From contig NZ_JRXE01000007.1 in assembly GCF_001267535.1 (NCBI RefSeq), positions 100,398 through 164,397 on the forward strand: a stretch of 64,000 bases of DNA, given 5' to 3'. The notes beneath the pieces are model-generated. The model saw nothing but the letters and a program-made list of their open reading frames with translations. It ran no database searches and was not told the origin of the DNA. Origin of the DNA: Winslowiella iniecta. Lineage in GTDB: Bacteria; Pseudomonadota; Gammaproteobacteria; Enterobacterales; Enterobacteriaceae. Below are positions 62,251 through 64,000 of the stretch, in pieces. Each line of letters opens with the position of its first letter. The first letter of the stretch is position 1. The position numbers and the translations under genes were made by a program.

Positions 62251-64000
62251 AGAGGACTTGCGTAACTTTCTGACCAGCCACTGTCCATGCTGCGGGCGCT
62301 GACTCCACGCCAGCGATGAAATGGTATGCATCACACCCAGGTGGCCAAGAATCCGCTTCACATGTCGTTCCATAATGGTCACCGGACCCTGATGGAAGTT
62401 TTCCTGCGCTTCAAGAATATTCGTTTCAGATCCTGGCCCGTCATATTCCAGCCGCTGCTGACAACGCTGTAGCGCAATCTCGCATGATTGCAGATAACCT
62501 TCAGCCAGCGCTGGCGTGAGCATGGTATGTTCACGCGCCAGGATGGTCATGGCGTTAATATGTTCGACAATAAACTGGCTATGCGTTACCCACAATTTCA
62601 TATCGGACAGATAGCGATCGTTGAATCCCGGCTCCTGCATCGCCTGATTCAGCGAGTTAAACAGGGCATTGTGTGCCTGGTTAACCCGGATGCGTTGATA
62701 AGCCAGCTTGTCTGCACCCTGTTCACTGCCCAGCAGCATCTGTAATGCTTCCTGATAAGCCTCCAGCGCATCGTGCGCATTCTGGCGCATCAGGCCACTC
62801 TGCCACTGCGGCCACAGCCAGACCATGCCGCCAAAGGCGATCAGGCAGCCCATCACCGTATCCAGCAGGCGCATCAGCAAAAATTGTGAGCCGTTAAGCG
62901 TCAGCAACTGCAAGGAGTAGACGGCGGTGACGGTAAAGCCGATGGTGGCCCAGCCGTAAAACTTGCGGATAAACAGATAACTGACCAGCGTGATGGCCAG
63001 CATGGCCATTAACACCCAGCTCTCCGCCACCTGAAAACGCAGGGTTGCCGCCGCAATGACCAGACCCGCCAGCGTCCCCAGCGCCCGGTGCTGAATGCGT
63101 ACTCGCGTCGCGCTGTAACTATTCTGGCTGACGAACATGATGGTCATCAGCACCCAGTAAGGTTTGGGAATATTAAAAAACAGCGCCATTGAGCTGCCAA
63201 ACATCAGCATCACGGCAAAGCGCGCCGCGGTGCGTAGCGCCGCCGACTTCAGCGAAAGGTAACTTTTCAGCGCCGGAAGCAGTGGCAGGCGTCGTTGACG
63301 GTCAGCCATCAAATCGCGCTGATAGAGTGGACGCTGAGTGCGCAGCACGCGCGCAATCCGGCTGAAATGGTAATAGCAGAAATTACCAACTGGATTATCG
63401 CTGTGCTGACGGGCGATTTTCTCCAGCGCGCCCAGCTGTTTATCCATGGTGAAACGGCCGGGTAGCTTGTGATAAAGAATATCATCTGCCAGTTCGCGCA
63501 GCCGTGCGGCAATGGCCTGAGAATTCCAGCGGATCACCGCTTCAGCATGACTCTGCTCCACCAGTTTCTGCACCTCTTCCGGCTGGTGCAGGCTGACGGA
63601 GATATGCTCCTGGAGATCCAGCGCAACCTGGAAGGCGCGGGTCAGACGCTTGTGGCTGTTATCGCGGTTTGCTGACAGCATATGCATCTGCTGATAGCAG
63701 GTGGTAATCAGATCGACGGCTTTTTGCTGACGTGCCAGCAGCGGCGGCAGGGCTTTTTCGGGATCGGTAAGCTGGGTCAGCAGGGTGTATTTGGCATCGC
63801 AATAGTCCGCCAGCTCGCGGTACAGTAAACTCAGTGATTCGCGCATTGGCTGCTCTTTCCACAGCCAGAACCAGAACCAGTTAAATGCGCCATACCAGAT
63901 GGTGCCGAGCACATAGAGCAGTGGCGGCTGCCATATCGGCATATGGCCGACCAGGCTGAGGGTAAAAATGCCGGCGATCAACGAAGCCGGCAGTAAGCGG
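62245..64000 (-). CDS. yhfK: YhfK, FUSC/YccS-type membrane protein (N-terminus beyond window)
   Basis: At least 585 residues are visible, and the frame stays open to the right edge (…RLLPASLIAGIF). E. coli YhfK has about 700 residues, so roughly the first sixth is missing. Two clusters of membrane segments flank a cytoplasmic helical domain. The second cluster (around 62800-63200) has the FUSC-family VRIQHRALGTLAG motif. Relatives include the YccS and aromatic-acid efflux AaeB proteins; its substrate is unknown. It lies convergent with argD, as in E. coli. Confidence 0.9.
   Translation of the reverse strand, partial: RLLPASLIAGIFTLSLVGHMPIWQPPLLYVLGTIWYGAFNWFWFWLWKEQPMRESLSLLYRELADYCDAKYTLLTQLTDPEKALPPLLARQQKAVDLITTCYQQMHMLSANRDNSHKRLTRAFQVALDLQEHISVSLHQPEEVQKLVEQSHAEAVIRWNSQAIAARLRELADDILYHKLPGRFTMDKQLGALEKIARQHSDNPVGNFCYYHFSRIARVLRTQRPLYQRDLMADRQRRLPLLPALKSYLSLKSAALRTAARFAVMLMFGSSMALFFNIPKPYWVLMTIMFVSQNSYSATRVRIQHRALGTLAGLVIAAATLRFQVAESWVLMAMLAITLVSYLFIRKFYGWATIGFTVTAVYSLQLLTLNGSQFLLMRLLDTVMGCLIAFGGMVWLWPQWQSGLMRQNAHDALEAYQEALQMLLGSEQGADKLAYQRIRVNQAHNALFNSLNQAMQEPGFNDRYLSDMKLWVTHSQFIVEHINAMTILAREHTMLTPALAEGYLQSCEIALQRCQQRLEYDGPGSETNILEAQENFHQGPVTIMERHVKRILGHLGVMHTISSLAWSQRPQHGQWLVRKLRKSSK

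Overview
The window is chromosomal core sequence of a member of the Enterobacterales. An Erwiniaceae-type genome (Pantoea/Erwinia relatives) is my best guess. Gene order follows the glgP to yhfK arc of the Escherichia coli chromosome almost gene for gene, and protein lengths match (GlgP 815, NfuA 191, HslO 292, CodA 427 residues). The genus is inferred from accessory differences: a giant toxin-like gene where E. coli has gntT, a GH13 phosphorylase where E. coli has feoABC, nirBD without nirC, and codA beside nirB. It is not proven.

Layout: 1-14.1 kb holds glycogen and glycerol/maltose metabolism: the end of glgA, glgP, glpD divergent from glpEGR, and malT divergent from malPQ. 14.2-21.0 kb is one 2276-codon gene on the minus strand. 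It encodes a giant protein with a clan CD (C80/CPD-like) His/Cys dyad and two LysM-like repeats at its C-terminus. 21.2-25.6 kb holds nfuA, gntX, bioH, a small DUF1471 periplasmic protein and a YcjM-like phosphorylase. 25.7-31.0 kb holds tex, greB and ompR-envZ. 31.1-40.9 kb holds pckA, hslO-hslR-yrfG-igaA, nudE and mrcA. 41.0-44.4 kb is the hofMNOPQ (pilMNOPQ-like) operon. 44.8-51.1 kb is the aroK-aroB-damX-dam-rpe-gph-trpS supercluster. 51.2-55.4 kb is nirB-nirD-cysG read leftward from an FNR/NarL-type promoter. 55.7-64.0 kb holds codA, a small membrane protein, tsgA, ppiA, the yhfG-fic pair, pabA, argD and the 3' part of yhfK.

Working units: GlpR, encoded beside its targets, should repress glpD through tandem operators at 4096-4135. 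MalT should activate malPQ through MalT boxes near 9473-9503, and GlgP, MalP and MalQ together handle alpha-glucan breakdown. NirBD reduces nitrite using siroheme made by CysG from the same transcript. YhfG and Fic form a class I Fic antitoxin/toxin pair whose AMPylation motif is intact. A family of two-hairpin palindromic repeats (GGGCGGCG-n4-CGCCGCCC plus GGGAGCCG-n4-CGGCTCCC) sits in several intergenic gaps, mostly at gene ends.

The most unusual feature is the 6.8-kb gene between malQ and nfuA. The rest is ordinary enterobacterial core, with small local departures reported as findings. I saw no tRNA, rRNA, CRISPR array, insertion sequence or prophage.
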